Shown here in pieces: positions 1-9,437 of a stretch of 64,000 nt of DNA. The position numbers were made by a program, and so were the translations under genes. The notes below the pieces were generated by a model, which searched no databases, had not been told where the DNA came from, and was given only the letters and a program-made list of their open reading frames with translations. The stretch lies in assembly GCF_021044825.1 (NCBI RefSeq), contig NZ_JAJNOC010000002.1:682001-746000 (forward strand), in the 5' to 3' direction. How positions within the stretch are numbered: position 1 is the first letter of the stretch; each line of letters begins with the position of its first letter. This DNA is from Massilia phyllostachyos. GTDB lineage: Bacteria; Pseudomonadota; Gammaproteobacteria; Burkholderiales; Burkholderiaceae_D.

Positions 1-1869
1 TTGGTGGACGACGCCATCATCGCGGTCGAGATGATGGTGCGGAAGATGGAAGAGGGCATGTCGCGCTTCGAGGCGGCGACCTTCGCCTACACCTCGACCG
101 CGATCCCGATGCTGACCGGGACCCTGATCACGGCGGCCGGCTTCCTGCCGATCGGCCTGGCCAAGTCGGCGGCCGGCGAGTACACCTTCACGATGTTCTC
201 GGTGAACGCGCTGGCGCTGCTCATTTCCTGGGTGGCGGCGGTGGTGTTCACGCCGTATATCGGCTACATCCTGCTGAAGGTGAAGCCGCACGGCCAGGGC
301 GAATCGTCGCACGACGTGTTCGACAGCCCGGCCTACGAGCGCTTCCGGCGCCTGGTGAATCGCTGCGTCGAATGGCGCAAGACCACCATCGCGCTCAGTC
401 TCGGCGTGTTCCTGCTCGGCGTGTTCGGCTTCAACTTCATCGAGAAGCAGTTCTTCCCGGATTCCAGCCGTCCCGAGCTGATGGTCGAGATGTGGTCGCC
501 CGAAGGCACCAGCTTCGGCGCCAACGAGGCGGTGGTGAAGCGTTTCGAGAGTTTCCTGTCGAAGCAGCAGGGCGTGCAGAGCGTGACGAGCTATGTCGGC
601 ACCGGCAGCCCGCGCTTCTATCTGCCGCTCGACCAGATCTTCCCGCAGTCGAACGTCTCACAGCTGGTGGTGCTGCCCGTCGATGCGCACGCCCGCGATG
701 CTTTGCGCCTCAAAATCGAAGAGGCCTTCCGCATCGACTTCCCGGAAGTGCGCGGGCGCGTCAAGCTGCTGCCGAACGGGCCGCCGGTGGCGTATCCGGT
801 GCAGTTCCAGGTGCTGGGGCCGGACATCGGCATCGTGCGCAGGCTGGCGGACGGGGTGAAGGACACCATGCGCGCCAACCCGAACACGGTGGGCGTGAAC
901 GACAACTGGAACGAGGCGGTCAAGGTGCTGCGCCTCGACCTTGACCAGGACAAGCTGCGCGCCCTCGGCGTGACGTCGCAGGCGGTGCGGCGCGTGGTCA
1001 ACACCACGCTCACCGGCACCCCGGTCGGCCAGTTCCGCGAAACCAACCGCCTGATCGACATCGTGGTGCGCCAGCCGGTCGAGGAACGCTCCACCATCAC
1101 GCGCCTGTCCGAAGCCCTGGTGCCGACGAGTGGAGGCGGCGCGGTGCCGATCGGCCAGGTGGCGCGGGTGCAGTTCGTGTGGGAGCCGGGCGTGGTCTGG
1201 CGCGAGGGCCGCGAGTGGGCGATCATGGTGCAGTCCGACGTCGTCGCCGGCATCCAGGGCCCGACCGTCACCGCCCAGGTCGACGAGAAACTCGCCGCCA
1301 TCCGCGCAAAACTCCCGGCCGGCTACCGCGTGAAAGTGGAGGGCGCCGCGGCCGACAGCTCGGATGCGGAAGCATCGATCATGGCCAACGTGCCGCTGGT
1401 GCTGTTCATCGTGTTCACGCTCCTGATGCTGCAGCTGCACAGCTTCTCGCGGGCGCTGCTGGTGTTCCTGACCGGCCCCCTGGGCGTCGCCGGCGCGGCG
1501 ATGGCGCTGCTGGTATTCGACCGGCCCTTCGGCTTCGTGGCCAACCTGGGCGTGATTGCACTGTTCGGGATGATCATCCGGAATTCGGTGATCCTGGTCG
1601 ACCAGATCGAGCAGGACATCGCCAACGGGGCCGAGGCCTGGGATGCGATCGTCGAGGCGGCGGTGCGGCGCTGCCGGCCGATCCTGCTGACGGCGGCCGC
1701 GGCGGCGCTGGCCATGATTCCCTTGTCGCGGTCGGTGTTCTGGGGGCCGATGGCGGTGGCGATCATGGGTGGGTTGCTGGTGGCGACGGCACTGACCTTG
1801 CTGTTCCTGCCGGCCTTGTATGCGGCGTGGTTCCGTGTCAAAAAGCCGGTCGGCACGACAGTCGCCTAA
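1..1869 (+). CDS. RND efflux transporter permease subunit, 3' part (5' end outside window)
   Basis: Inner-membrane proton-driven pump of the resistance-nodulation-division superfamily, which expels drugs or other toxic compounds through a tripartite envelope complex. The window opens inside the gene: the first codons read LVDDAIIAVE, which is the transmembrane-4 proton-relay motif (two adjacent Asp) found near residue 407 of AcrB, so roughly 400 residues are missing upstream. The remaining 622 residues hold the second periplasmic porter half and the last hydrophobic segments, ending in a cluster of membrane helices (about residues 465-610). The stretch SFAYTSTA-like/PMLTGTLITAAGFLPIG resembles TriC-type pumps, but substrate cannot be told. 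The membrane-fusion partner would lie upstream, outside the window. The TTG at base 1 is an internal Leu codon, not a start. Confidence 0.93.
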   Translation: MVDDAIIAVEMMVRKMEEGMSRFEAATFAYTSTAIPMLTGTLITAAGFLPIGLAKSAAGEYTFTMFSVNALALLISWVAAVVFTPYIGYILLKVKPHGQGESSHDVFDSPAYERFRRLVNRCVEWRKTTIALSLGVFLLGVFGFNFIEKQFFPDSSRPELMVEMWSPEGTSFGANEAVVKRFESFLSKQQGVQSVTSYVGTGSPRFYLPLDQIFPQSNVSQLVVLPVDAHARDALRLKIEEAFRIDFPEVRGRVKLLPNGPPVAYPVQFQVLGPDIGIVRRLADGVKDTMRANPNTVGVNDNWNEAVKVLRLDLDQDKLRALGVTSQAVRRVVNTTLTGTPVGQFRETNRLIDIVVRQPVEERSTITRLSEALVPTSGGGAVPIGQVARVQFVWEPGVVWREGREWAIMVQSDVVAGIQGPTVTAQVDEKLAAIRAKLPAGYRVKVEGAAADSSDAEASIMANVPLVLFIVFTLLMLQLHSFSRALLVFLTGPLGVAGAAMALLVFDRPFGFVANLGVIALFGMIIRNSVILVDQIEQDIANGAEAWDAIVEAAVRRCRPILLTAAAAALAMIPLSRSVFWGPMAVAIMGGLLVATALTLLFLPALYAAWFRVKKPVGTTVA

Positions 1870-1894
1870 GCATCCCTTCACCTGTAGCAGTAGA

Positions 1895-2009
1895 ACCGTC
1901 ATCCCGGCGCAGGCCGGGATCCAATTTCTTCAATTGACCACAAACGCTTGCGTGCACCCGCCACCGTGACGCGACGAAATTGGGTTCCGGCCTCCGCCGG
2001 AACGACGGT
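1895..2009. repeat. REP-like inverted pair, copy 1
   Basis: Two hairpins face each other across about 60 bases. The left one (1901-1920) is an 8-bp stem ATCCCGGC/GCCGGGAT around a GCAG loop. The right one (1984-2003) is GTTCCGGC/GCCGGAAC around CTCC. The flanks ACCGT...CCAATTT and AAATTGGG...ACGGT complete an imperfect terminal inverted repeat of about 33 bp. It is one of six related elements in the window, all intergenic. This element fills most of the gene-free stretch after the RND gene. Confidence 0.85.
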
Positions 2010-2169
2010 CTTACGGCTAGCTTGAAAAGAATGCATATATGGCTGAGCCGTATGCCACCTTATATAGAAGAGCTCCCCACCCCGCACGCCTATCAAAAAA
2101 GCACCCAATAGTGACAGAAAATCCAGTAAAATATTCGTTTGAAGTTGTAGCCCCTAAACAGAGGAGTGC

Positions 2170-2207
2170 AGGGCGGCCGGTTTCACTGTCGGGCGCCCTT
2201 TGTTTTT
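2170..2207 (+). terminator. Rho-independent terminator upstream of tRNA-Leu
   Basis: GGGCGGCCG (2171-2179) pairs with CGGGCGCCC (2190-2198) with a single G-G mismatch and a 10-base loop, followed by TTTGTTTTTG. It lies 300 bases beyond the RND stop codon, so it may end a short independent transcript rather than the RND mRNA. The rest of 1870-2229 holds the REP-like pair and an AT-rich segment without a convincing gene. Confidence 0.65.
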
Positions 2208-2229
2208 GTGGCAGAAAATGCAATCCTGC

Positions 2230-2316
2230 GCGAGGATGGCGAAATTGGTAGACGCACCAGGTTTAGGTCCTGACGCCAGCAATGGTGTGGGGGTTCGAGT
2301 CCCCCTCCTCGCACCA
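2230..2316 (+). tRNA. tRNA-Leu (anticodon TAG)
   Basis: An 87-base tRNA with a long variable arm as expected for leucine. The acceptor strand GCGAGGA (2230-2236) pairs with TCCTCGC (2306-2312), then discriminator A and an encoded CCA at 2314-2316. The D-loop has GGTAGACGC, the T-arm GGGGGTTCGAGTCCCCC, and the anticodon loop TTTAGGT gives TAG, which reads CUA. Its place just before tig is shared by many Burkholderiales. Confidence 0.97.
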
Positions 2317-2347
2317 CGAATAATTATTTTTTTGGACGATTTTTATA

Positions 2348-3688
2348 ATGGCAACTGCAGTCGAAACCCTGGGTAAACTCGAACGTCGCCTGACGATCTC
2401 TTTTCCGGTAGCTGACGTCCGTACGGAGGTCGAAAAGCGTCTCAAGCAGCAGGCCAAGACGGCAAAGGCTCCGGGCTTCCGTCCGGGCAAGGTGCCGCTC
2501 AAGATGGTCGCGGCCCAATACGGCTACCAGATCGAATCGGACGTGCTGAACGACAAGGTCGGCCGCGCGTTCAACGCCGCAGCCAACGAGAACCAGCTGC
2601 GCGTTGCCGGCTTCCCGAAAATCGAACCGAAGCAGGACGCACCGGAAGGCACCCTGGCCTTCGACGCGACCTTCGAAGTCTACCCGGACGTCGTGATCGG
2701 CGACCTGGCCAATGTGGACATCGAAACCGTCTCGGCCGACGTGTCGGACGCCGAAATCGACAAGACCATCGACATCCTGCGCAAGCAGCGCGTGCACTAC
2801 CACACCAAGGGTGAGGCAGGCGAGCACGGCACCGGCGGCGAGGCCGTGGCTGCCAACGGCGACCGCGTGACCGTCGACTTCGTCGGCAAGATCGACGGAG
2901 AGGAATTCGCCGGCGGCAAGGCCGAAGACTACCCGTTCGTGCTGGGCGAAGGCCGCATGCTGCCGGAATTCGAAGCCGCGACCGTCGGCCTGAAGGTCGG
3001 CGAGAGCAAGACTTTCCCGCTGCCTTTCCCCGAGGACTACCACGGTAAGGACGTGGCCGGCAAAACCGCCGAGTTCACCATCACCCTGAAGAACCTCGAG
3101 TGGGCGCACATGCCGGAAGTCGACGAGGAATTCGCCAAGTCGCTGGGCATCGAAGACGGCTCCATCGAAAAAATGCGCGCCGACATCAAGACCAACCTGG
3201 AACGCGAAGTCACCGCCCGCATCAAGGCCCGCAACAAGGAAGCCGTGATGGACGCCCTGGTCAAGTCGACCGAACTGGACGTGCCGAAGGCCATGATCGA
3301 GCAGGATTCGGAGCGCCTGGCCGAGATGACCCGTCAGGATATGATGCAGCGTGGCATGGACGTCAAATCGATGCCGTTCCCATCCGAAATGTTCGCCGAC
3401 AAGGCCGAGCGCCGCGTGCGCCTGGGCCTGATCCTGTCGCAGCTGGTCGCCGACAACAAGCTGGAAGCGTCGCAAGACCAGGTCAAGGCGCAGATCGAAG
3501 ACTTCTCGCAGAGCTATGAAGATCCGAAGGAAGTCCTGAAGTACTATTACAGCGACCGTCGCCGCCTGGCCGAAGTGGAAGCTCTTGTATTGGAAGAAAA
3601 CGTCGTTAACTATGTCCTCGGCAAGGCGAAGGTCAGCACCAAGACCATCGCTTTCGATGAACTGATGGGTGGCAACCCACAGGGTTAA
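2348..3688 (+). CDS. tig: trigger factor
   Basis: Ribosome-associated chaperone with peptidyl-prolyl isomerase activity that receives nascent chains at the exit tunnel. The 446 residues match the family length. The N-terminal domain carries the ribosome-docking signature [12 protein letters not shown] (about residues 41-52). An FKBP-type domain spans roughly residues 160-250 ([20 protein letters not shown]), followed by the helical C-terminal cradle. The ATG lies 31 bases after the tRNA-Leu end, with only a weak purine tract (ggacg) ahead of it, so co-transcription with the tRNA is possible. A strong terminator follows at 3698. Gene order tig-clpP-clpX-lon is conserved across proteobacteria and supports the call. 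Confidence 0.98.
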   Translation: MATAVETLGKLERRLTISFPVADVRTEVEKRLKQQAKTAKAPGFRPGKVPLKMVAAQYGYQIESDVLNDKVGRAFNAAANENQLRVAGFPKIEPKQDAPEGTLAFDATFEVYPDVVIGDLANVDIETVSADVSDAEIDKTIDILRKQRVHYHTKGEAGEHGTGGEAVAANGDRVTVDFVGKIDGEEFAGGKAEDYPFVLGEGRMLPEFEAATVGLKVGESKTFPLPFPEDYHGKDVAGKTAEFTITLKNLEWAHMPEVDEEFAKSLGIEDGSIEKMRADIKTNLEREVTARIKARNKEAVMDALVKSTELDVPKAMIEQDSERLAEMTRQDMMQRGMDVKSMPFPSEMFADKAERRVRLGLILSQLVADNKLEASQDQVKAQIEDFSQSYEDPKEVLKYYYSDRRRLAEVEALVLEENVVNYVLGKAKVSTKTIAFDELMGGNPQG

Positions 3689-3697
3689 GGAAAAGTC

Positions 3698-3722
3698 CCG
3701 GCCCGCAAGGGCCGGTTTTTTC
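3698..3722 (+). terminator. tig terminator
   Basis: Perfect 7-bp stem CCGGCCC/GGGCCGG with GCAA tetraloop (3698-3715), followed by six T residues, 10 bases after the tig stop. Confidence 0.9.
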
Positions 3723-3754
3723 TTCAACCCATTTTTACAAGGAACGAGACAGGC

Positions 3755-4372
3755 ATGATTCATCATCCGGCATTGGATACCCAAGCACTCGGCCTCGTGC
3801 CGATGGTCGTCGAGCAGAGCGGCCGCGGCGAGCGCGCCTATGACATCTACTCGCGCCTCCTCAAAGAGCGCGTGATCTTCCTGGTCGGCCCTGTCAACGA
3901 CCAGATGGCCAACCTGATCGTGGCCCAGATGCTGTTCCTGGAAAGCGAAAATCCGGACAAGGACATTTCGCTGTACATCAACTCGCCGGGTGGTTCCGTC
4001 TCGGCGGGCCTGGCGATCTTCGACACGATGAATTTCATCAAGCCGGACGTTTCGACCCTGTGCACCGGCCTGGCCGCCTCGATGGGCGCCTTCCTGCTGG
4101 CCGCCGGCACCAAGGGCAAGCGTTTCTCGCTGCCGAACTCGCGCGTCATGATCCACCAGCCGTCCGGAGGTTCGCAGGGCATGGCCTCGGACATCGAGAT
4201 CCAGGCCAAGGAAATCCTGTACCTGCGTGAGCGCCTGGCGCGCATCATGTCGGAAAACACCGGCCAGAGCATCGAGCAGATCCACCGCGACACCGACCGT
4301 GACCGCTTCATGTCGGCCGAAGAGGCTGTCGAATACGGCATGATCGACCGCGTGCTGACGAACCGCGCGTAA
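3755..4372 (+). CDS. clpP: ATP-dependent Clp protease proteolytic subunit
   Basis: Serine peptidase that forms the double heptameric chamber degrading proteins unfolded by ClpX or ClpA in the cytoplasm. The 205 residues contain the complete catalytic triad: Ser109 in GLAASMGAF, His134 in VMIHQPSGG and Asp183 in DTDRDRF, each shifted by two from the E. coli numbering. The oxyanion-loop motif SPGGSVSAG is intact. The ATG at 3755 has an AAGGAA ribosome site 12 bases upstream. It sits between its own terminator and that of tig, so it is likely transcribed from a separate promoter in the 80-base gap, although I cannot define that promoter. Confidence 0.98.
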   Translation: MIHHPALDTQALGLVPMVVEQSGRGERAYDIYSRLLKERVIFLVGPVNDQMANLIVAQMLFLESENPDKDISLYINSPGGSVSAGLAIFDTMNFIKPDVSTLCTGLAASMGAFLLAAGTKGKRFSLPNSRVMIHQPSGGSQGMASDIEIQAKEILYLRERLARIMSENTGQSIEQIHRDTDRDRFMSAEEAVEYGMIDRVLTNRA

Positions 4373-4410
4373 TCGCGCGCGTTGCGACGCCGTCAAAGGT
4401 GTTGCCAAAA

Positions 4411-4449
4411 AACGCCCGGGCGCAAAACGTGTTCGGGCGTTTCGTTTTT
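4411..4449 (+). terminator. clpP terminator
   Basis: Stem AACGCCCG/CGGGCGTT (4411-4418 with 4434-4441) with a 15-base loop, followed by TCGTTTTTA. Confidence 0.75.
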
Positions 4450-4477
4450 ATTTCGGGTAGCATGTCCGTGTGCGCAC

Positions 4478-4506
4478 TTGTTGCGTACCCGTAATCGCGT
4501 TATATT
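4478..4506 (+). promoter_or_regulatory. candidate sigma-70 promoter of clpX
   Basis: TTGTTG at 4478-4483 and TATATT at 4501-4506 are 17 bases apart, 31 bases before the clpX ATG and directly after the clpP terminator. Both hexamers match consensus at four or five of six positions. Confidence 0.5.
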
Positions 4507-4536
4507 CATTGCAATCTCTTAAGATAACCTGCCCCC

Positions 4537-5805
4537 ATGTCTGACAAAAAATCCTCCAGCGGCGAAAAACTTTTGTACTGCTCTTTCTGCGGAAAAAGCC
4601 AGCACGAAGTGAAAAAGCTGATCGCGGGACCGTCGGTGTTCATCTGCGATGAATGCATCGACCTGTGCAACGACATCATCCGCGACGAGACCTCCAACGT
4701 CGAGTCGGTGGCGGGCGCGAAGTCCGACCTGCCGACGCCGCACGAAATCACCGAACTGCTCGACCAGTACGTGATCGGCCAGCAGACGGCCAAGCGTATC
4801 CTGTCGGTGGCGGTCTACAACCATTACAAGCGCCTCAAGCACCTGGGCAAGAAGGACGAAGTCGAACTGGCCAAGAGCAATATCCTGCTCGTCGGCCCGA
4901 CCGGCTCCGGCAAGACCCTGCTGGCCCAGACCCTGGCGCGCATGCTCAACGTCCCCTTCGTGATCGCCGACGCGACCACCCTGACCGAAGCCGGCTATGT
5001 CGGCGAGGACGTCGAGAACATCATCCAGAAGCTGCTGCAGAGCTGCAACTACGAGGTGGACAAGGCGCAGCGCGGCATCGTCTACATCGACGAGATCGAC
5101 AAGATTTCGCGCAAGTCCGACAATCCGTCGATCACCCGCGACGTCTCGGGCGAGGGCGTGCAGCAGGCGCTCCTGAAACTGATCGAGGGCACCATGGCCT
5201 CGGTGCCGCCGCAGGGCGGCCGCAAGCACCCGAACCAGGACTTCGTCCAGATCGACACGACCAACATCATGTTCATCTGCGGCGGCGCCTTCGACGGCCT
5301 GGCGAAGATCATCCAGAACCGTTCGGAAAAGAGCGGCATCGGCTTCGCCGCTACCGTCAAGAGCCAGACCGAGCGCGCGGCCAGCGAGATCATGATGGAT
5401 GCCGAGCCGGAAGACCTGATCAAGTTCGGCCTGATTCCGGAACTGGTCGGCCGCCTGCCGGTGGTCGCCACCCTGAACGAGCTGACCGAAGAGGCGCTGA
5501 TCCAGATCCTGATCGAGCCGAAGAACGCCCTGATCAAACAGTACTCGAAGCTGCTTGAAATGGAAGGCGCCGAACTCGAAATACGTCCTGCGGCCCTGCA
5601 CGCGATCGCGCGCAAGGCGCTGGCCCGTAAAACCGGCGCCCGTGGCCTGCGTTCGATTCTCGAGCACGCGCTGCTGGATGTCATGTACGAATTGCCGAGC
5701 CAGCAAAACGTCGTCAAGGTCGTTATCGATGAAAATACGATCACGAATGGCGCAAAACCTTTGCTGATTTACAGCGAGTCGGCCAAGGCATCTGGGGAGA
5801 ATTAA
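4537..5805 (+). CDS. clpX: ATP-dependent Clp protease ATP-binding subunit ClpX
   Basis: AAA+ hexameric unfoldase that recognises tagged substrates (SsrA and others) and feeds them to ClpP. The 422 residues show an N-terminal zinc finger with Cys15, Cys18, Cys37 and Cys40, Walker A GPTGSGKT (120-127), the pore loop GYVG (153-156), Walker B IVYIDEID (181-188) and the IGF tripeptide (268-270) that docks on ClpP. All key elements are intact. A candidate promoter lies 31-60 bases upstream and a terminator follows at 5892, so clpX appears able to be expressed apart from clpP. Confidence 0.98.
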   Translation: MSDKKSSSGEKLLYCSFCGKSQHEVKKLIAGPSVFICDECIDLCNDIIRDETSNVESVAGAKSDLPTPHEITELLDQYVIGQQTAKRILSVAVYNHYKRLKHLGKKDEVELAKSNILLVGPTGSGKTLLAQTLARMLNVPFVIADATTLTEAGYVGEDVENIIQKLLQSCNYEVDKAQRGIVYIDEIDKISRKSDNPSITRDVSGEGVQQALLKLIEGTMASVPPQGGRKHPNQDFVQIDTTNIMFICGGAFDGLAKIIQNRSEKSGIGFAATVKSQTERAASEIMMDAEPEDLIKFGLIPELVGRLPVVATLNELTEEALIQILIEPKNALIKQYSKLLEMEGAELEIRPAALHAIARKALARKTGARGLRSILEHALLDVMYELPSQQNVVKVVIDENTITNGAKPLLIYSESAKASGEN

Positions 5806-5834
5806 AAAAGCCCTGCACAGTTGCAACAAAAGTC

Positions 5835-5862
5835 TTGCCGTACGGATTCTTGCGAGTACACT
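5835..5862 (+). promoter_or_regulatory. possible promoter in the clpX-lon gap
   Basis: TTGCCG (5835-5840) and TACACT (5857-5862) are 16 bases apart, each matching four of six consensus bases. A transcript from here would run only about 60 bases before the terminator at 5892-5930, so this is either a small RNA promoter or chance. Confidence 0.3.
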
Positions 5863-5891
5863 AGAATCCAATAAGAACCGGGCTTCAATCG

Positions 5892-5930
5892 AAAAGCCAC
5901 TCGCGGATGCTTCGCGCGGTGGCTTTTTCT
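5892..5930 (+). terminator. clpX terminator
   Basis: GCCAC (5896-5900) pairs with GTGGC (5919-5923), extended inward by CGCG/CGCG, with A residues before and TTTTTCTTTT after. Confidence 0.8.
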
Positions 5931-6072
5931 TTTGAAAATCGGGTTTTTATAGGAACGGCTATATTTTCAGTAAATTGCTTATCTTTTACTTCGTAGAAAA
6001 TATTTCCGCCGCGGTCTTGTAATATTCGCGGCGAGCGCCCAAGTTCAGCAACACGCTTTTATAAGGTACGCC

Positions 6073-8478
6073 ATGACAACTTCGAAATTAACCGAGCAAA
6101 CGACGCTGCCCCTCCTGCCGCTGCGCGACGTGGTCGTGTTCCCGCATATGGTGATACCTCTGTTTGTCGGCCGTCCGAAATCCATCAAGGCCCTGGAAGC
6201 CGCGATGGAGCAGGGCAAGAGCATCATGCTGGCCGCCCAGAAGGCCGCCGCCAAGGACGAACCCTCCGCCGCCGACATCTACGAGATCGGCTGCGTGGCC
6301 AATATTCTGCAAATGCTGAAGCTCCCCGACGGCACCGTGAAGGTGCTGGTCGAGGGCGCCCAGCGCGCGCGCATCGATACCATCCTTGACGGCGCGACCC
6401 ACTTTACCGCCGAGCTGACCCCCTTGAGCTCGGAAATCGGCGACGACTCCGAAGTCGAGGCGATGCGCCGCGCCATCGTCCAGCAGTTCGACCAGTACGT
6501 CAAACTCAACAAGAAGATCCCGCCCGAGATCCTGGCTTCGCTGGCCAGCATCGACGACGCCGGCCGCCTGGCCGACACCGTTGCCGCCCATCTGCCGCTG
6601 AAACTCGAGCAGAAGCAAGTCATCCTGGAAATCTTCAACGTCGCCAAGCGCCTCGAGCACCTGCTCGGCCAGCTTGAAGGCGAACTCGACATCCTGCAGG
6701 TCGAGAAGCGCATCCGCGGCCGCGTCAAGCGCCAGATGGAAAAATCGCAGCGCGAGTACTACCTGAACGAACAGGTCAAGGCCATCCAGAAGGAACTGGG
6801 TGAGGGCGAAGACGGCGCCGACATCGAAGAGCTCGAGAAGAAAGTGATCGCAGCCAAGATGCCGAAGGAAGCGCTGGAAAAGGCGCAAGCCGAGATCAAG
6901 AAGCTCAAGATGATGTCGCCGATGTCGGCCGAAGCCACCGTCGTGCGCAACTACATCGATACCCTGGTTGGTCTTCCGTGGAAGAAGAAGTCCAAGGTCA
7001 CCATTGACCTGGAAAAAGCCCAGCAAGTGCTGGAATCGGATCACTACGGCCTCGACAAGATCAAGGAACGTATCCTCGAGTACCTCGCGGTGCAACAGCG
7101 CGTCGATAAGCTGAAAGCCCCGATCCTGTGCTTCGTCGGTCCTCCGGGCGTGGGCAAGACCTCGCTGGGCGAATCGATCGCCCGCGCGACCGGCCGCAAG
7201 TACGTGCGCATGGCGCTCGGCGGCGTGCGCGACGAAGCCGAGATCCGCGGCCACCGCCGCACCTATATCGGCTCGATGCCGGGCAAGGTGCTGCAGTCGC
7301 TGTCGAAAGTCGGCGTGCGCAACCCGTTGTTCCTGCTCGACGAGATCGACAAGATGGGCGCGGACTTCCGCGGCGATCCGAGCTCGGCCCTGCTGGAAGT
7401 GCTGGACCCGGCGCAGAACCATACCTTCAGCGACCACTACGTCGAAGTCGATTTCGACCTGTCGGACGTGATGTTCGTGGCGACCTCGAACTCCTTCAAC
7501 ATCCCGCCGGCGCTGCTGGACCGGATGGAAGTGATCCGCCTGTCGGGGTACACCGAGGACGAGAAGACCAGCATCGCGCAGCGCTACCTGCTGCCGAAGC
7601 AGATCAAGAACAATGGCCTGCGCGAAGGCGAGATCAAGGTTGAGGAATCGGCGATCCGCGACATCATCCGCTACTACACCCGGGAAGCCGGCGTGCGTTC
7701 GCTCGAGCGCGAGATCTCGAAGATCTGCCGCAAGGTCGTCAAGATGCTGCTGCTGACCAAGGGCGAGAAGAAGATTCTCGTGAACGGCAAGAACCTGGAC
7801 AAGTTCCTGGGCGTGCGCCGCTACGACTTCGGCGTGGCCGAGAAGGAAAACCAGATCGGCCAGGTGGTGGGTCTTGCCTGGACCGAAGTCGGCGGCGACC
7901 TGCTCACGATCGAAGCCGTCAACGTGCCGGGCAAGGGCGCCATCATCCGCACCGGCACCCTGGGCGACGTGATGAAGGAATCGATCGAGGCGGCCCGCAC
8001 CGTGGTCCGTTCGCGCGCACAGCGCTTCGGCATCAAGGCGGAGACGTTCGAGAAGACCGACATCCACATCCACGTGCCGGAAGGCGCGACGCCGAAGGAT
8101 GGTCCGTCGGCCGGTATCGGCATGACCACCGCCCTGGTCTCGGCCTTCACCGGCATCCCGGTGCGCGCCGACGTGGCGATGACCGGCGAGATCACCCTGC
8201 GCGGCGAAGTCCTGCCGATCGGCGGCCTGAAGGAAAAGCTGCTGGCGGCGCATCGCGGCGGCATCAAGACGGTCCTGATCCCCGAGCAGAACGTGAAGGA
8301 CCTGGCCGAGATCCCGGACAACGTCAAGAACAAGCTCGAGATCGTGCCGGTGCGCTGGATCGAGAAGGTGCTGGAAGTGGCGCTCGAGCGCCAGCCGGAA
8401 GCGCTGGCGGACGTGCCGGCCACGGTGGCGGTTGCGCCGGCACCTGCGGAAGGGGCGACGGAAGTGGTCAAGCACTGA
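6073..8478 (+). CDS. lon: ATP-dependent endopeptidase Lon
   Basis: Homohexameric cytoplasmic AAA+ protease that removes misfolded and regulatory proteins. The 801 residues (E. coli 784) hold the N-terminal LON substrate domain, Walker A GPPGVGKT (356-363), Walker [10 protein letters not shown], and the C-terminal peptidase domain with the Ser679-Lys722 dyad ([10 protein letters not shown] and [10 protein letters not shown]), numbered exactly as in E. coli. The extra residues are an Ala/Pro-rich tail. The ATG follows the ribosome site AAGG. I searched the 140 bases upstream for a heat-shock (sigma-32) promoter and found none that was convincing. A strong terminator follows. Confidence 0.98.
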   Translation: MTTSKLTEQTTLPLLPLRDVVVFPHMVIPLFVGRPKSIKALEAAMEQGKSIMLAAQKAAAKDEPSAADIYEIGCVANILQMLKLPDGTVKVLVEGAQRARIDTILDGATHFTAELTPLSSEIGDDSEVEAMRRAIVQQFDQYVKLNKKIPPEILASLASIDDAGRLADTVAAHLPLKLEQKQVILEIFNVAKRLEHLLGQLEGELDILQVEKRIRGRVKRQMEKSQREYYLNEQVKAIQKELGEGEDGADIEELEKKVIAAKMPKEALEKAQAEIKKLKMMSPMSAEATVVRNYIDTLVGLPWKKKSKVTIDLEKAQQVLESDHYGLDKIKERILEYLAVQQRVDKLKAPILCFVGPPGVGKTSLGESIARATGRKYVRMALGGVRDEAEIRGHRRTYIGSMPGKVLQSLSKVGVRNPLFLLDEIDKMGADFRGDPSSALLEVLDPAQNHTFSDHYVEVDFDLSDVMFVATSNSFNIPPALLDRMEVIRLSGYTEDEKTSIAQRYLLPKQIKNNGLREGEIKVEESAIRDIIRYYTREAGVRSLEREISKICRKVVKMLLLTKGEKKILVNGKNLDKFLGVRRYDFGVAEKENQIGQVVGLAWTEVGGDLLTIEAVNVPGKGAIIRTGTLGDVMKESIEAARTVVRSRAQRFGIKAETFEKTDIHIHVPEGATPKDGPSAGIGMTTALVSAFTGIPVRADVAMTGEITLRGEVLPIGGLKEKLLAAHRGGIKTVLIPEQNVKDLAEIPDNVKNKLEIVPVRWIEKVLEVALERQPEALADVPATVAVAPAPAEGATEVVKH

Positions 8479-8500
8479 TAGGGATCTATCCTGATTGAAG

Positions 8501-8529
8501 AACAGGCGCCTGAGGGCGCCTGTTTTTTT
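8501..8529 (+). terminator. lon terminator
   Basis: Perfect 9-bp stem ACAGGCGCC/GGCGCCTGT with TGAG loop, running into seven T residues. Confidence 0.92.
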
Positions 8530-8544
8530 GGGCTGTTGGCACGC

Positions 8545-8670
8545 ATGCGAACTTAGGCTCCGGCCTGCGCCGGAGCGACGGTCTTGCCTGCGGTGGCTAT
8601 AGCAAAGCCGCGGAATATTCAATCCTCGTCCCTTTGCCAACGTCATCCCGGCGGAGGCCGGGATCCCATC
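8545..8670. repeat. REP-like inverted pair, copy 2 (outward arrangement)
   Basis: Two hairpins: GCTCCGGC-CTGC-GCCGGAGC at 8557-8576 and ATCCCGGC-GGAG-GCCGGGAT at 8645-8664. Compared with copy 1 the order of the two half-elements is swapped, so the conserved CCAATTT-type tails point outward. It fills most of the 327-base gap between lon and hupB, the rest being the lon terminator and the hupB promoter. Confidence 0.8.
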
Positions 8671-8717
8671 GTGCTAGCACGCCCACGCCTAAACGTCCCA
8701 CCCCCAACGCATCTCGC

Positions 8718-8746
8718 TTGACATCCCAAAGTTGCCCTTGTTTAAT
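8718..8746 (+). promoter_or_regulatory. sigma-70 promoter of hupB
   Basis: A perfect -35 TTGACA (8718-8723) is followed after exactly 17 bases by TTTAAT (8741-8746). Transcription would start near 8753, about 53 bases before the GTG start. This is the best promoter match in the window and suits an abundant nucleoid protein. Confidence 0.8.
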
Positions 8747-8805
8747 ACGCGCTTGCACTTTTGCAAGTAGGCGCCGCGGCGTCAAACGAACGAACGAGGG
8801 ATAGA

Positions 8806-9078
8806 GTGAACAAGACAGAACTGATCGAAGAAATCGCGAAGTCCGCGGACATTACCAAGGCCTCGGCAACGCGCGCGCTCGACGCCATGATCGGCGCCGT
8901 GACCGAGTCCCTGAAAAAGAATGACAGCGTCACGCTGGTCGGCTTTGGCACCTTCACCGTCGGCGAGCGCGCGGCGCGTACCGGCCGCGATCCGCGCACC
9001 AAGGAACCGATCAAGATCAAGGCTGCGAAGGTTCCCAAATTTAAGGCTGGTAAAGCTCTGAAAGATGCTGTAAACTAA
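8806..9078 (+). CDS. hupB: nucleoid-associated protein HU (beta type)
   Basis: Small basic DNA-bending protein that compacts the chromosome and binds kinked or nicked DNA. The start is GTG at 8806, preceded by the ribosome site GAGGGA, which gives a 90-residue protein beginning (M)[13 protein letters not shown], the normal HU N-terminus. The longer reading frame from a TTG at 8761 has no support. The DNA-binding arm with the family signature [20 protein letters not shown] and the Pro that intercalates DNA are present. It has its own consensus promoter, and two tRNA-Asp genes follow within 70 bases with no clear terminator between them. Confidence 0.97.
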   Translation: MNKTELIEEIAKSADITKASATRALDAMIGAVTESLKKNDSVTLVGFGTFTVGERAARTGRDPRTKEPIKIKAAKVPKFKAGKALKDAVN

Positions 9079-9084
9079 TGCCTT

Positions 9085-9104
9085 CTCTGCAGTGACATGC
9101 AGAG
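9085..9104 (+). other. hairpin between hupB and tRNA-Asp
   Basis: CTCTGCA (9085-9091) pairs perfectly with TGCAGAG (9098-9104) around a 6-base loop, seven bases after the hupB stop. No T-run follows, so it may protect or process the hupB 3' end rather than terminate. Confidence 0.4.
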
Positions 9105-9147
9105 GCAGTGTCCCGAAAGGGGCAGTGCAATGTAGTTGATATTTGTT

Positions 9148-9224
9148 GGAGCGGTAGTTCAGTTGGTTAGAATACCGGCCTGTCACGCCGGGGGTCGCGG
9201 GTTCGAGCCCCGTCCGCTCCGCCA
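9148..9224 (+). tRNA. tRNA-Asp (anticodon GTC), copy 1
   Basis: A 77-base cloverleaf: acceptor GGAGCGG (9148-9154) with CCGCTCC (9214-9220), discriminator G, encoded CCA (9222-9224), anticodon loop CTGTCAC with GTC at 9182-9184, T-loop GTTCGAGCC. Confidence 0.97.
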
Positions 9225-9243
9225 ACATCCACAACATGAATCT

Positions 9244-9320
9244 GGAGCGGTAGTTCAGTTGGTTAGAATACCGGCCTGTCACGCCGGGGGTCGCGGGTTC
9301 GAGCCCCGTCCGCTCCGCCA
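9244..9320 (+). tRNA. tRNA-Asp (anticodon GTC), copy 2
   Basis: Identical in all 77 bases to the copy 96 bases upstream, with a 19-base spacer between them. A terminator follows at 9368, so the pair is probably one transcription unit. Confidence 0.97.
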
Positions 9321-9367
9321 GAATTCAGTAAGATCCGACGCTTGCAAGGGCCTCGGAAGACGAGAAG

Positions 9368-9395
9368 AGGCGAACGCGAGTTCGCCTTTTTTTTT
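9368..9395 (+). terminator. terminator after the tRNA-Asp pair
   Basis: Perfect 8-bp stem AGGCGAAC/GTTCGCCT with GCGA tetraloop followed by an uninterrupted run of nine T residues. Confidence 0.93.
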
Positions 9396-9437
9396 AACCT
9401 GTGCTGTTAAAGCATTTTCAACCTTGAATGGCTGACC

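Noticed and set aside
2039..2251. A 70-codon frame before the tRNA-Leu.
   Set aside because: It runs through a terminator hairpin and into the tRNA, has no ribosome site, and its composition is not protein-like.
5941..6072. A sigma-32 heat-shock promoter for lon.
   Set aside because: CTTGTAA is followed at a fair distance by CGCCCAAG, but the match to CCCCATnT is poor, so I did not call it.
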